Below, in pieces: positions 1 through 8,053 of a DNA stretch of 64,000 nucleotides. A program made the translations under genes and the position numbers. The notes under the pieces were generated by a model. The model was not told the DNA's origin. It worked only from the letters and a program-made list of their open reading frames with translations, and did not search any database. Location of the stretch: contig NZ_JBFBVU010000003.1 in the NCBI RefSeq assembly GCF_040689105.1, forward strand, positions 124,001 through 188,000, read 5' to 3'. Within the stretch, counting starts at the first letter, position 1; every line of letters begins with the position of its first letter. Source of the DNA: Meridianimarinicoccus marinus. Its GTDB lineage: Bacteria; Pseudomonadota; Alphaproteobacteria; Rhodobacterales; Rhodobacteraceae.

Positions 1-87
1 GAAATCGCACCGGATCACTACAAAGCCGTCGCGGCGGCCATCCGTTTTGCCGACCGGATGCGCAAATTGCGGCGCAAGACGACATGA
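1..87 (+). CDS. flhB: Flagellar export switch protein FlhB, C-terminal fragment
   Basis: The frame is open from the window edge and ends in TGA at 85-87; only the last 28 residues are visible. The tail reads EIAPDHYKAVAAAIRFADRM, which resembles the end of FlhB, where the last helices of the cytoplasmic domain carry a P-x-x-Y-[KR]-A-V-A pattern. FlhB is the inner-membrane export-gate component that switches substrate specificity from rod/hook to filament proteins; the autocleavage site lies outside the window. The next gene starts inside this stop codon (ATGA overlap), so the two are probably translated together. The flagellar genes that follow support the call, but identification rests on a short tail. 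Confidence 0.65.
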   Translation, partial: EIAPDHYKAVAAAIRFADRMRKLRRKTT

Positions 88-416
88 CCGACCCCAAGCT
101 GGATCAATTGGTGACGCTCGCACGGCTGCGCAAACTGCACGAGGATACGAAGATGGCTCGGCTCACGGCCCGGCGCAGCCAGATCGAGGCGGAAATCGCT
201 GGCCTGCGAACCTCCTGTCCGGAGCCCCTGAAGCTGGATGAGTTCGTGTTCTCCGGCGGATGGGAGCGGGCGCGGTTGTGGCGCGATGCCCAGCTTCTGG
301 CGCGAAACTCCGATCTCGCCAGCCTGCGCGCCGAAATCGCGGAGCAAATGCCCGCGTCCAACCGCGCCACCGCAAGGTTCGAAATTGCCCGGGAGTTGAA
401 AAAGCGGACGCCCTGA
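84..416 (+). CDS. Small coiled-coil protein coupled to flhB, probably flagellar
   Basis: The product is 110 residues, soluble, charged and helical, with no signal peptide or membrane segment. Residues 7-40 (LARLRKLHEDTKMARLTARR and onward) look like a coiled coil rich in Arg, Lys and Glu. I do not recognise the family. Size and coiled-coil nature are reminiscent of FliJ-type export chaperones, and no fliJ is otherwise visible beside fliI, but this is inference only. The ATG lies inside the flhB stop codon, which ties it to the flagellar export operon, and its stop lies 2 bp from the convergent fliL stop. It is probably a real gene because of tight packing and neighbour-like codon use. Confidence 0.6.
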   Translation: MTDPKLDQLVTLARLRKLHEDTKMARLTARRSQIEAEIAGLRTSCPEPLKLDEFVFSGGWERARLWRDAQLLARNSDLASLRAEIAEQMPASNRATARFEIARELKKRTP

Positions 417-418
417 TC

Positions 419-916
419 TCAGACCTTCTGCTTGACCAGATCGATGATCAGAACGTCCTGCACGATGGGGCCCGCGGTTTTCTGGCCGATCTCGCGCAGC
501 GCCATGCGCAACCCGTCCAGCCCGGCACTGCTCAGGAAGTTGCCTTCGAAGCCGCCGGCATTGGCATGGTCGAACAGCACGCGCAGGAAGGCATCGCGCA
601 ACTTCGGCTCCCGGTTATAGATGGTCTCCTTGGATCCTTCCGAGACCTCGACGCTCAGCGACAGGACTACCATCGCCGAGATCCCGTCACCCTCGATGAG
701 CGGGACGATGAACTGGTTGGCGAATTTGACATATTCCGTGGGCAGCGCGGCGACCTCGTCGTGCCCCTTTGGGTCGTCGCAATCCGACGTCTCCTCCGGG
801 CAGGCATCAGCCGCATTGGATTCGGATGGCGACAGGGCAGCCCTGGCGAAATAGCCGGTGGCCAGACCGCCCCCAAGCGCGGTCAGGGCCAGGATCACGG
901 GGATGAGTTTACGCAT
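419..916 (-). CDS. fliL: Flagellar basal body-associated protein FliL
   Basis: The 165-residue product has an N-terminal transmembrane helix (about residues 5-25) followed by a periplasmic FliL domain. FliL sits around the stator and supports motor torque and MotAB activity. The domain is seen as the YVKFANQFIVPL strand, the MVVLSLSVEV strand and the C-terminal VQDVLIIDLV strand. Odd point: the linker after the membrane helix holds two Cys about seven residues apart (ADACPEETSDCDD), which could form a periplasmic disulfide. It is the last gene of the minus-strand run flgB to fliL, with 8 bp between flgH and fliL. Start ATG at 916. Confidence 0.9.
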   Translation of the reverse strand: MRKLIPVILALTALGGGLATGYFARAALSPSESNAADACPEETSDCDDPKGHDEVAALPTEYVKFANQFIVPLIEGDGISAMVVLSLSVEVSEGSKETIYNREPKLRDAFLRVLFDHANAGGFEGNFLSSAGLDGLRMALREIGQKTAGPIVQDVLIIDLVKQKV

Positions 917-924
917 GACGCCCC

Positions 925-1650
925 CTAGAACGGCAGGATGATGTCGGCGATCTGCTGACCGTAGCGTGGCTGCTGCACATCCATGATCTGGCCGCGGCCG
1001 CCGTAGGAAATCCGCGCCGAGGCGATCTTGTCGTAGGTGATCTGGTTGCTGCGGGAAATATCCTCGGGGCGCACATAGCCGGTCACCAGAAGTTCACGCA
1101 GCTCGTAGTTTACCCGGACTTCCTGGGAGCCCTGGATGCGCAACACACCGTTGGGCAGGACATCCGTGATCGTGGCGGCCACCTTCAATTCAAGCTTCTC
1201 CTTGCGGCGCACCGATCCGTCGCCATCCGATTCGCTGCCGGATTTCACCGACACCGCGTCGGCCATGCTGGCGCCTTCGGGCAGGTTCTTGTCGATCCGC
1301 TGCGGCAGGCCGAGGAACTGCGGCACCTTCATGGACTCCCCCGCCGACCGGGACCGGGAGGTCGAATTGGAGATCTCGGCTTTCTCGTCGAACTCGATCA
1401 CCACGGTCAGGATATCGCCCTGCTCGCTGGCCCGCAGATCGCCCAGAAGCGAGTTCCGCGCCCCGCTCCACAGCGACGCCTGGTCCACGGCCCGCTGTTT
1501 TTCCAGGGTCCGGGGCAGGCCCTGGACCGACATGGCCAGATGCTCGCGCCCGGTGTCGGTCGGACTGAAATCGGGTCGCTTGCCCACGTGATCCAGGCGC
1601 GCGCAGGCGCCCAGACTGCCGAGGATCATCAAGAGTGCGATGCTGCGCAT
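925..1650 (-). CDS. flgH: Flagellar L-ring lipoprotein FlgH
   Basis: FlgH forms the outer-membrane L-ring of the flagellar bushing. The 241-residue protein begins with a lipoprotein signal whose lipobox is LGAC (lipid-attached Cys about residue 16), as in the family. The rest shows the FlgH pattern: SLWSGARNSLLGDLRASEQGD, the DILTVVIEF strand, then ITDVLPNGVLRIQGSQEV and the conserved end ITYDKIASARISYGGRG. Length is normal for FlgH. It follows flgA with a 14-bp gap and is followed at once by fliL. Confidence 0.95.
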   Translation of the reverse strand: MRSIALLMILGSLGACARLDHVGKRPDFSPTDTGREHLAMSVQGLPRTLEKQRAVDQASLWSGARNSLLGDLRASEQGDILTVVIEFDEKAEISNSTSRSRSAGESMKVPQFLGLPQRIDKNLPEGASMADAVSVKSGSESDGDGSVRRKEKLELKVAATITDVLPNGVLRIQGSQEVRVNYELRELLVTGYVRPEDISRSNQITYDKIASARISYGGRGQIMDVQQPRYGQQIADIILPF

Positions 1651-1664
1651 GGGGATCTCCTTCG

Positions 1665-2099
1665 CTAGTTGCCGCGCGGGGCCACGGTGACGCTGCCGTC
1701 GGGCATGACGGTGCCGGTCACGGTGTTGCGGGATTCAAGGTTCATGACGCGGATGCGGGCCCCAATCCCGCCGCGCTCCAGCGCGCGCGCCTCGGTGGCG
1801 ATGACAAGGCCGGAATAGATGTAGTTCAGGGGCACGATCTGGTTGCGCGCCACCACCGCCGCCGGTTGCAGGTCCGACGCCCGGATCGGCCGCCCTTCGT
1901 AGATATTGACCCGCGTTTCCATACCGATGGCCTGAGAGGCTTCGCGCAGGGCGCCAGGCTGATCCGGTCCGTACATCAGATCCATCTCGCTGATCACGGT
2001 CTGGCCGCGCAAGGTCCGGGCGGCGACCAGCGTGTCGGCGAGAGTGGGACTGGCCACGGCCAGCAAGGTAATCGGCAGAAGCGCACGCATCCCGATCAC
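1665..2099 (-). CDS. flgA: Flagellar P-ring assembly chaperone FlgA
   Basis: FlgA is the periplasmic chaperone for P-ring protein FlgI. The product is 144 residues with a Sec signal peptide (RALLPITLLAVASPTLADT), a SAF-type N-domain (RTLRGQTVISEMDL) and the C-terminal FlgA chaperone domain ending in V-x-G-T-V-x-x-D-G-S-V-T-V. This is the short alphaproteobacterial form, below the roughly 220 residues of the enteric protein. The start ATG overlaps the flgG stop (ATGA), implying coupled translation; a second Met three residues in is an alternative start. Confidence 0.9.
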   Translation of the reverse strand: MIGMRALLPITLLAVASPTLADTLVAARTLRGQTVISEMDLMYGPDQPGALREASQAIGMETRVNIYEGRPIRASDLQPAAVVARNQIVPLNYIYSGLVIATEARALERGGIGARIRVMNLESRNTVTGTVMPDGSVTVAPRGN

Positions 2100-2881
2100 C
2101 GGATCTGCGAGGTTGTGGACATCATCTGATCCGACGCGGTGATGACTTTCGCGTTCAACTCGTAGGCGCGCTGTGCCTCGATCAGCTCTGTCACCTCGCG
2201 CACGGCGTCGACCGTGGAATTCTCAAGGTAGCCCTGGCGCAGGGTGCCCAGCCCGTCGGTGCCGGGATCGCTCACGGTGGCGGGTCCAGAAGCCTCGGTT
2301 TCCTGGAACAGGTTGCCGCCCAAGGCCTCCAGCCCGCGCGGATTTGTGAAGCCCGCCAGCGTGAACTGTCCCAGGACCTGCGCGTCCACCTGATCGGTGA
2401 AATAGGCGTAGACCTCGCCATCGGCGTTGATCGAGATCGAACGGGCGTCATCGGGGATCGTGATGTCCGGCACCACCGGATAGCCATCGGCGGTCACGAT
2501 CTGCCCTTCAGCTGACCGTCGCAACCCGCCGTCACGGGTGTAGGCCGCACCGCCGTCCGGCAGGGTGATTTCCAGATAGCCGCTGCCCTCGATGGCAATG
2601 TCCAGATCTCCGTTGGTCTGGGTCAGCGCACCTTGCTCCAGATGTACCGAGACCGCCGTCGGCGTCACGCCAAGGCCCAGCTGGATGCCGGTGGGCAGGA
2701 CCGTACCGTCCGACGAGCTGATCGCGCCGGGGCGTTGCATCTGCTGGTAATGCAGATCCGAGAACTCGGCCCGGCGCGTGTTGTAGGCCGTGGTGCTCAT
2801 GTTGGCGAGGTTGTTCGAGATCACCTCGACCCGCATCTGCTGGGCGGTCATGCCGGTGGCGGCGATTTTCAGGGCGCGCAT
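2096..2881 (-). CDS. flgG: Flagellar distal rod protein FlgG
   Basis: The 261-residue product opens with RALKIAATGMTAQQMRVEVI and NNLANMSTTAYNTRRAEF, the N-terminal coiled coil and rod signature of FlgG, and ends with the paired helix LIEAQRAYELNAKVITASDQ. FlgG builds the distal rod through the peptidoglycan and P/L rings. I chose the ATG at 2881 because AAGGAG lies about 9 bases before it and the family start (MRALKIAATGM) fits; the longer frame upstream lacks family similarity. It follows flgF by 13 bp. Confidence 0.95.
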   Translation of the reverse strand: MRALKIAATGMTAQQMRVEVISNNLANMSTTAYNTRRAEFSDLHYQQMQRPGAISSSDGTVLPTGIQLGLGVTPTAVSVHLEQGALTQTNGDLDIAIEGSGYLEITLPDGGAAYTRDGGLRRSAEGQIVTADGYPVVPDITIPDDARSISINADGEVYAYFTDQVDAQVLGQFTLAGFTNPRGLEALGGNLFQETEASGPATVSDPGTDGLGTLRQGYLENSTVDAVREVTELIEAQRAYELNAKVITASDQMMSTTSQIR

Positions 2882-2894
2882 GGGGGGGTACTCC

Positions 2895-3611
2895 TTAACT
2901 CGACAAGGTGCGGATGACATTGCGGATGCGGTCATCTTCGGCATTCAGAAAGTTCCGGCCGGTTTCATAGGCCCGCTGCACTTCGATCAGGCGCGAGATT
3001 TCAAGCACCGGATCGACATTGGACTGCTCAAGATAGCCCTGGGCCATTCGCGGCTCGGGCTGTTCGACAATGTCGCCATCGACCGAGAACCGGGAGCCGG
3101 CCGCGCGGTTCATCTTCACCGGATCATCGGGCACAAACAGCCCGATCTCGCCCAGCGGGGCACCGTCGACACTGAGGCTGCCATCGGGCGCGATGTGCAC
3201 GGTCTTCACCCCATCGGGGATGAACACGGCCGCGCGCCCGGAATCCAGAAGCCGGGCACCGTCCGGGGCGACCAATTCCCCAGCAGCGTTTGGTGCGAAG
3301 CTTCCGCTCCGGGTCAACTGCTCTCCGTCGGGCGTGTCGACAAGGAAGTAACCTTCGCCTTCGATCGCCAGATCGAACTGCCCGCCGGTCTGGACCAGCT
3401 GGCCCTGGCTGCGGTCGGTGAGCCGGGCGCGGGCGGCGGCCATTGACAGGCCTTCGCCGGTGTCTCCGACCCGCTCCACGTATTCGGAGAAGATCAGGGC
3501 TTCGCGTTGGAATCCCACGGTCGAGACATTGGCCACATTGTGGGCGAGCGTGTGCAATTCGCTGCGCAACCCGGTCTGGCGGGTCAGTGTGGCATAGGCG
3601 GCGTTGTCCAT
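2895..3611 (-). CDS. flgF: Flagellar proximal rod protein FlgF
   Basis: The 238-residue product has the FlgF/FlgG rod architecture: an N-terminal segment (LHTLAHNVANVSTVGFQREA), a central domain with the Q-L-V-Q-T-G-G-Q-F-D-L-A-I-E-G-E-G-Y-F block, and a C-terminal helix with SRLIEVQRAYETGRNFLNAE. It is shorter than FlgG and starts MDNAAYATLTRQTGL, as FlgF does. It forms part of the proximal rod. fliQ ends 1 bp before its start, so the gene sits in a tightly packed operon. Confidence 0.93.
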   Translation of the reverse strand: MDNAAYATLTRQTGLRSELHTLAHNVANVSTVGFQREALIFSEYVERVGDTGEGLSMAAARARLTDRSQGQLVQTGGQFDLAIEGEGYFLVDTPDGEQLTRSGSFAPNAAGELVAPDGARLLDSGRAAVFIPDGVKTVHIAPDGSLSVDGAPLGEIGLFVPDDPVKMNRAAGSRFSVDGDIVEQPEPRMAQGYLEQSNVDPVLEISRLIEVQRAYETGRNFLNAEDDRIRNVIRTLSS

Positions 3612-3612
3612 G

Positions 3613-3879
3613 TCAGGCTCCGGCGATGAGAGGGATCAGGGCGTTGCGAAAGAAATCCTGAAGCGTCTCGGTCATGAAACTCATGCTCACCCAGAACACG
3701 AGCAGGATGGCGAGCAGCTTGGGCACAAAGGTCAGGGTCATTTCCTGGATCGAGGTCAGCGCCTGGAACAGCCCCACCGCAACGCCAGCCAGCAGCGCCA
3801 CCGTGAGGATGGGCAGCGAGATCGTGACGGCCACCAGCAGCCCCTGTCGCAACGTGTCGTAGAAAAGACCTTCGGTCAT
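3613..3879 (-). CDS. fliQ: Flagellar export gate protein FliQ
   Basis: The 88-residue protein has two transmembrane helices (about residues 14-38 and 48-72) joined by the conserved ALTSIQEMTLTFVPKL segment, the hallmark of FliQ. FliQ forms the export gate with FliP, FliR, FlhA and FlhB in the inner membrane. The start at 3879 (MTEGLFYDTLRQGL) matches family length; the upstream frame is fliE read in another phase. A single base separates it from the fliE stop. fliP is not in the window. Confidence 0.95.
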   Translation of the reverse strand: MTEGLFYDTLRQGLLVAVTISLPILTVALLAGVAVGLFQALTSIQEMTLTFVPKLLAILLVFWVSMSFMTETLQDFFRNALIPLIAGA

Positions 3880-3880
3880 G

Positions 3881-4171
3881 TCAGATCGGCATCCGCAGGA
3901 TTTCCTGGTAGGCCGCCACCACCTTGTCGCGCACCGCCACGGCGGTTTCGACGGCAAGCTGGGTCTGGGCCAGCGCTTCCACGAGGTTCTGGGCATCGGC
4001 GCTGCCGGTCAGGGTCTGCTGTGCGGCGGTTTCCGCCTGGGCCATCTGATCGGCAAAACTCCCGATGGCCTGCGCGGCCAGCGCTTCGCCCGAGCCCTGA
4101 AGCGCATCGGGTCGTGTGGCCGGGCGCGCCTTGGCATATGCCTCTGTGGCAATTGTTGAAATGGGAACCAT
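3881..4171 (-). CDS. fliE: Flagellar hook-basal body protein FliE
   Basis: FliE joins the MS ring to the rod and is an early export substrate. The 96-residue product has the characteristic C-terminal half: VEALAQTQLAVETAVAVRDK then VVAAYQEILRMPI. Family members end in the same YQEI-M-[NR]-M-x-[IV] pattern. It lies in the canonical flgB-flgC-fliE order, 11 bp after flgC. Confidence 0.95.
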   Translation of the reverse strand: MVPISTIATEAYAKARPATRPDALQGSGEALAAQAIGSFADQMAQAETAAQQTLTGSADAQNLVEALAQTQLAVETAVAVRDKVVAAYQEILRMPI

Positions 4172-4182
4172 TCTGGATCTCC

Positions 4183-4569
4183 TTATCTCCGCAGAAGATC
4201 GAGCAGGGCGCCCGACATTTTCCGCGTCTGGTCAAACATCTTGAGGTTGGCCTCGTAGCTGCGCTGCGCTTCGCGCGAATCCGCAATTTCGAGAATCGAG
4301 TTCACGTTGGAGCCCTGGTAGTGGCCAGTGCCATCGGCCATCGGATGGGTCGGATCGTGGATCAGGGAGAGCTCGGCGGGATCAAGCTGCACCCGGCCGG
4401 TTCTGACTTCGCCGCGGGAGTCGGCTGCTGCTGCATGAAACGGGATGGATTTGCGGCGATAGCCCGGCGTGTCCGCGTTGGCGATGTTTTCGGCCACATG
4501 GCGCAACCGTTTGGCCTGCGCCCGCATGCCACTGGCCGCAATCGAGAAACTGTCCAGAAAATCACCCAT
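4183..4569 (-). CDS. flgC: Flagellar rod protein FlgC
   Basis: The 128-residue product is a proximal rod subunit. It begins SFSIAASGMRAQAKRLRHVA then ENIANADTPGYRRKS, the rod N-signature, and contains the FlgC-specific N-V-N-S-I-L-E-[IM]-A-D-S-R-E-A-Q-R-S-Y-E-A-N block near the C-terminus. Full length for the family. flgB ends 6 bp before its start. Confidence 0.95.
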   Translation of the reverse strand: MGDFLDSFSIAASGMRAQAKRLRHVAENIANADTPGYRRKSIPFHAAAADSRGEVRTGRVQLDPAELSLIHDPTHPMADGTGHYQGSNVNSILEIADSREAQRSYEANLKMFDQTRKMSGALLDLLRR

Positions 4570-4575
4570 GGCCGC

Positions 4576-4971
4576 CTACCCCGCCCGTCCGAGCACAGTG
4601 CGCAGCAGCGTCATCCCGCCGCGATAGGCCGCCAGCGCCAGATCGTGATCCTGCTTCACGCGCGCGGCTTCCAGCATCTCGGTTTCCAGGGATACCGTGT
4701 TGCCGTTCGGGGCCGCGTCGCCATCCCGCGCTTCGGTGCGGAACGCGGTCCGATTGAAATCGGCCGGAGCGGCCTGATGTCCGGGACGGCTTTGCGCCAT
4801 GGCCAGCCGGGCAGGGGTGGAGCGTCCCTGGATCGAGAACGGCTCCAGCGCCGCGGCCTTGTAGCCGGGGGTGTCTGCATTCGCCACGTTCCGGGCGATC
4901 ATGGCCTGCTGCATTCCCGCATGCGAGGCCTTGTTGGACGCAAGGTTAAACAAGTCTAAACCATTGAACAT
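4576..4971 (-). CDS. flgB: Flagellar rod protein FlgB
   Basis: The 131-residue product carries the rod signature MIARNVANADTPGYKAAAL and a C-terminal helix LEAARVKQDHDLALAAYRGG. FlgB is the most proximal rod subunit. The ATG at 4971 is preceded by a purine-rich GAGGAAGAAG stretch; the frame open further upstream runs antisense through fliI and has no family similarity. It is the first gene of the nine-gene minus-strand operon down to fliL, and its promoter must lie in the 83 bp shared with the divergent fliI. Confidence 0.93.
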   Translation of the reverse strand: MFNGLDLFNLASNKASHAGMQQAMIARNVANADTPGYKAAALEPFSIQGRSTPARLAMAQSRPGHQAAPADFNRTAFRTEARDGDAAPNGNTVSLETEMLEAARVKQDHDLALAAYRGGMTLLRTVLGRAG

Positions 4972-5054
4972 CGGGACTTCTTCCTCGATCAGCTTCAACC
5001 TTGGATTAACTGCGATTCGTTTAGAAAGGGTTGTGGAACAAAAAGAGAACTGAA

Positions 5055-6374
5055 ATGCGCGTTGCCATGATGACCGCCCTGAACGACTCGATCGATCGGC
5101 TGAAGACCACCTATGACATCGGCATCGTCCGCGAGGTTTCGCCTGCGCGGCTGCGGGTTTCGGGGCTGCGTCGGGTCGCGGCCCAAGGCGATGTCGTCGA
5201 GGTTTCGGGCGGGGGCGGGCTGCGTCTGCTCGGCGATGTCGAGGCAATGGCCGGCGGGTTTCTCGATGTCGTTCCACGCGGCCTGACCAAGGGGATCTGC
5301 GAAGGTGACCGGGTGCTACACCTGGGCCGGGATGTCTTTGCACCCGATGACAGCTGGATCGGGCGCGTTCTGGACCCCTTTGGCCAAGCCCTGGACCAAC
5401 GGCCCGTCCGGCAGGGCGCTCAGGAGCGCGCCATTCGGGCCACCCCTCCGGCCGCCACCAGCCGTCGTGGCTTCGGGCCAAGGCTGGAAACCGGCCACGC
5501 GGTCTTCAACACGTTTCTGCCGCTGGCCAAGGGTCAGCGTATCGGCCTGTTTGCCGGATCCGGGGTCGGAAAATCGACGCTTCTGGCGGATCTGGCGCGG
5601 CAAGTCGAAGCCGATCTTGTCGTCGTCGCGCTGATTGGGGAGCGCGGTCGCGAGCTCAACCACTTCGTGGACCATGCGCTGGGGAACGATGGGCTGAAGC
5701 GGGCGGTTGTCTTTGCGGCAACGGCGGATCAACCGGCGTCGGCGCGCCAGCGTTGCGCGCATGCGGCCATGACCACCGCCGAGTTCTTCCGGGACCAGGG
5801 CCGTCATGTCCTTCTGTTGGTGGACTCGGTGACGCGCCTCGCCGAGGCGCATCGTGATATCGCGCTGTCGCGCGGGGCGACGCCCGGTCTGGATGGCTTT
5901 CCCCCCTCTGTGGTTCAGGAAATCTCGCAATTGGCCGAACGTGCAGGCCCGGGGGCAGGCGATGCCGGCGATATCACCGCCATCATGAGCGTCCTCGTGG
6001 CCGGCTCAAACATGGACGGGCTGATCGCGGATACATTGCGCGGGGTTCTGGACGGTCACGTCGTGCTGGATCGCGGCATTGCCGAACGTGGTCGCTTTCC
6101 GGCCGTGAATGTCCTGCGGTCAGTGTCCCGATCCTTGCCGGATTGCGCGTCAGACTCAGAAAATGCTGTCATGGCCGAGGCGCGAAGGGCCTTGAGCCAA
6201 TACAGCGATTCCGAGTTGATGATCCGCTCGGGGCTCTACGAAAGCGGTCACGACAAGGAGATCGACCGGGCGATACGGCTATGGCCTTTGCTGGACGACT
6301 TCGTGGGCCAGGGGACCGGCATGACGACCGCCGACGACTTCAGGATGCTGGAGAGAATCCTGGCAACGGCGTGA
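5055..6374 (+). CDS. fliI: Flagellar type III export ATPase FliI
   Basis: FliI is the hexameric ATPase of the flagellar export apparatus, related to F1-beta. The 439-residue product has an N-terminal beta-barrel domain, Walker A GSGVGKST near residues 169-176, the V-A-L-I-G-E-R-G-R-E motif and Walker B VLLLVDSVTRLAEAHRD. The C-terminal domain ends DDFRMLERILAT. ATG at 5055 is preferred because AGAG lies about 9 bases upstream; an in-frame TTG at 5031 would add eight unconserved residues. It is transcribed divergently from flgB. Confidence 0.95.
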   Translation: MRVAMMTALNDSIDRLKTTYDIGIVREVSPARLRVSGLRRVAAQGDVVEVSGGGGLRLLGDVEAMAGGFLDVVPRGLTKGICEGDRVLHLGRDVFAPDDSWIGRVLDPFGQALDQRPVRQGAQERAIRATPPAATSRRGFGPRLETGHAVFNTFLPLAKGQRIGLFAGSGVGKSTLLADLARQVEADLVVVALIGERGRELNHFVDHALGNDGLKRAVVFAATADQPASARQRCAHAAMTTAEFFRDQGRHVLLLVDSVTRLAEAHRDIALSRGATPGLDGFPPSVVQEISQLAERAGPGAGDAGDITAIMSVLVAGSNMDGLIADTLRGVLDGHVVLDRGIAERGRFPAVNVLRSVSRSLPDCASDSENAVMAEARRALSQYSDSELMIRSGLYESGHDKEIDRAIRLWPLLDDFVGQGTGMTTADDFRMLERILATA

Positions 6375-6383
6375 GGCCAAAGC

Positions 6384-7217
6384 TCATCCTGACCCCAATA
6401 CCTGCAGGATCTGTGCGGCAGAAGCGCGCCCGCTGGCGTTGGAGAGAAGGGTCAGGGCCGGGGATGAGGCTATCGCTGTGCCATTGGCCTCTCCAACCAG
6501 CAGAAACCGTGTTCGCAGGTCGTCCAGCCGGTTGGCATCGGAGAAGTCTCCCAGTACCGAGGAGCCAAATACCTGTTCCGCACGAGACTTGAACAGATCC
6601 AATTGCCGATCGACGTCCATCCGACCGAGACTGGAAGGCAAGTTCAGCGCCGTTTCAAACACACGCCGCAGCGGCGGCGATCCCATCAGCGAAAACCACC
6701 GGGCATCATTTCCCTTTGCGCGATCAAGGACAGACCCCAATTCCCTCTCCAGTCCGAGCGCCAGCCTGAGATCCGCGTTTTTTTCGCCAATGGCAGTTTC
6801 AAAGCCCTGCTGACGGAAAGCATCCAGGATTTCGTCGGCAAACCCCGGAATTTGGGTCCTTGGGCGGCCCAGATTGCCAAATCCAAAGGCGTCGGCCAGC
6901 GCGGCGTAGCGCGGATCACTCAAGCGGTTGGCGAGGCTGTCGCGTGCCAGCGTGCCGCCCTCCAGAACTTTCTGAATGAAAAAGACGTTGTCCACGTCGT
7001 CGCCAAGTCCGAAGGCTTGCAGGGCAACCGAGCGAAGCGCGCGATCCTGGACCAGATCGGCAGCAGTCTGCACCTCAGAGATCTTGTGACGAAAGCGCGC
7101 CTCGGCGCGTTGCAGTGCCGGGTCGGCCTGTTGCAGGGCTTGTTGGCGATCCATGGTCCGTTGCAGAAACCGCCAGCCGCCCAGGCCGCCATGAGGGAGG
7201 ATGGGTTGGAAGGTCAC
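6384..7217 (-). CDS. DUF1217 protein of the flagellar locus
   Basis: The 277-residue protein has the DUF1217 look: start FQPILPHGGLGGWRFLQRTM, then long helices with repeated patterns such as RYAALADAFGFGNLG and an IPGFADEILDAFRQQGFE segment. The family is found in alphaproteobacterial flagellar clusters; its role is not established to my knowledge. No signal peptide or membrane segment is visible, in keeping with a cytoplasmic or exported axial component. Its start overlaps the flbT stop (ATGA), so it forms a coupled flaF-flbT-DUF1217 unit. It ends 9 bp from the fliI stop. Confidence 0.75.
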   Translation of the reverse strand: MTFQPILPHGGLGGWRFLQRTMDRQQALQQADPALQRAEARFRHKISEVQTAADLVQDRALRSVALQAFGLGDDVDNVFFIQKVLEGGTLARDSLANRLSDPRYAALADAFGFGNLGRPRTQIPGFADEILDAFRQQGFETAIGEKNADLRLALGLERELGSVLDRAKGNDARWFSLMGSPPLRRVFETALNLPSSLGRMDVDRQLDLFKSRAEQVFGSSVLGDFSDANRLDDLRTRFLLVGEANGTAIASSPALTLLSNASGRASAAQILQVLGSG

Positions 7218-7621
7218 GGCGCGGCTTGCAGTTGCAGCAGTTGCGCTTCACGGGGAAGCACCCCACGCAGCAGCTTCAGGACCCGGTAGAAATTCCCATC
7301 TTTGACCGAAGCCAACGCCAGCTGAAGATTTTCTTGACTGTCGCGATCCTGCAGCACGGCAAGCAACTGGGTAATCCCGGTTTGCAATTGGCGGGTTGCT
7401 TCGGCCTCTTCCGCATCCCCGGACAGAACCAGTTGCGCCACATAGCACACCCGTCGCACCGGCGTGTTGACCTCATGGGGATGAATGGCGTCCTTGAGCC
7501 TGAGAATGTTGGCATGCGGCGTGATGATGTTGAGCCGACTGCGCCGATCACCATTCTCGATGACGGCGCCGTTGATCAGGATCCGTTCCCGCGGTCCCAG
7601 CTTCAGGACAAGTCCGGTCAT
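7214..7621 (-). CDS. flbT: Flagellin mRNA regulator FlbT
   Basis: In Caulobacter FlbT binds the flagellin mRNA leader and couples flagellin translation to assembly. The 135-residue product matches the family: start TGLVLKLGPRERILINGAVI, N-terminal beta domain, then the helical half with YVAQLVLSGDAEEAEATRQL and FYRVLKLLRGVLPREAQLL. The ATG at 7621 lies inside the flaF stop (ATGA). The longer upstream frame is flaF read out of phase and was discarded. Confidence 0.93.
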   Translation of the reverse strand: MTGLVLKLGPRERILINGAVIENGDRRSRLNIITPHANILRLKDAIHPHEVNTPVRRVCYVAQLVLSGDAEEAEATRQLQTGITQLLAVLQDRDSQENLQLALASVKDGNFYRVLKLLRGVLPREAQLLQLQAAP

Positions 7622-7995
7622 GTCGGGGTCTCCTCCTGGCGCAGGCCTTTCATCATGGCGGTGTTGATGTCGATCAGGGCATCGATGTCGGCCTGTCCCT
7701 TGAGCGCGCGGCGGGAGTGCACGGTCGTGAATTCGGCAAGATAGAAAATTTGGGCCCGCAACTGGCTTGGCAGTTCGTTTGCCGCATCGGCAACGCTGGC
7801 GGCAAAAAAGTTCCACATTGTGCGGTTTTCATGGAGGGCGCTGGCCAGCAAGGACAGGTTATTGTCTTTGCCATCTCGGGCCTTGCGAAGTTGGCGTGTG
7901 ACACGCGCGAAGGCTTCGTATTCGGTGGTGCGGGGTGTGCGAAGAGGGGTAGTGACCGGGTTGTAGGCCGTTCGGGCCATATTCAATGCGTTCAC
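7618..7995 (-). CDS. flaF: Flagellin regulator FlaF (GTG start)
   Basis: FlaF is a positive regulator or secretion chaperone of flagellin that works with FlbT in alphaproteobacteria. The 125-residue product reads (M)NALNMARTAYNPVTTPLRTP, then the LYS/ALHENR-type helix region (LASALHENRTMWNFFAASVA) and RAQIFYLAEFTTVHSRRAL. I place the start at a GTG at 7995: a strong GGAAGGA lies about 7 bases upstream and the family begins M-N-[AV]-x-x-M-A. The ATG at 8034 would add 13 unconserved residues. It lies 97 bp downstream of flagellin. Confidence 0.9.
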   Translation of the reverse strand: MNALNMARTAYNPVTTPLRTPRTTEYEAFARVTRQLRKARDGKDNNLSLLASALHENRTMWNFFAASVADAANELPSQLRAQIFYLAEFTTVHSRRALKGQADIDALIDINTAMMKGLRQEETPT

Positions 7996-8053
7996 GTCAA
8001 ATCCTTCCGATGACATGGAATCTCGGGCCGGCATTCAGCCGGGTGTGGATATC

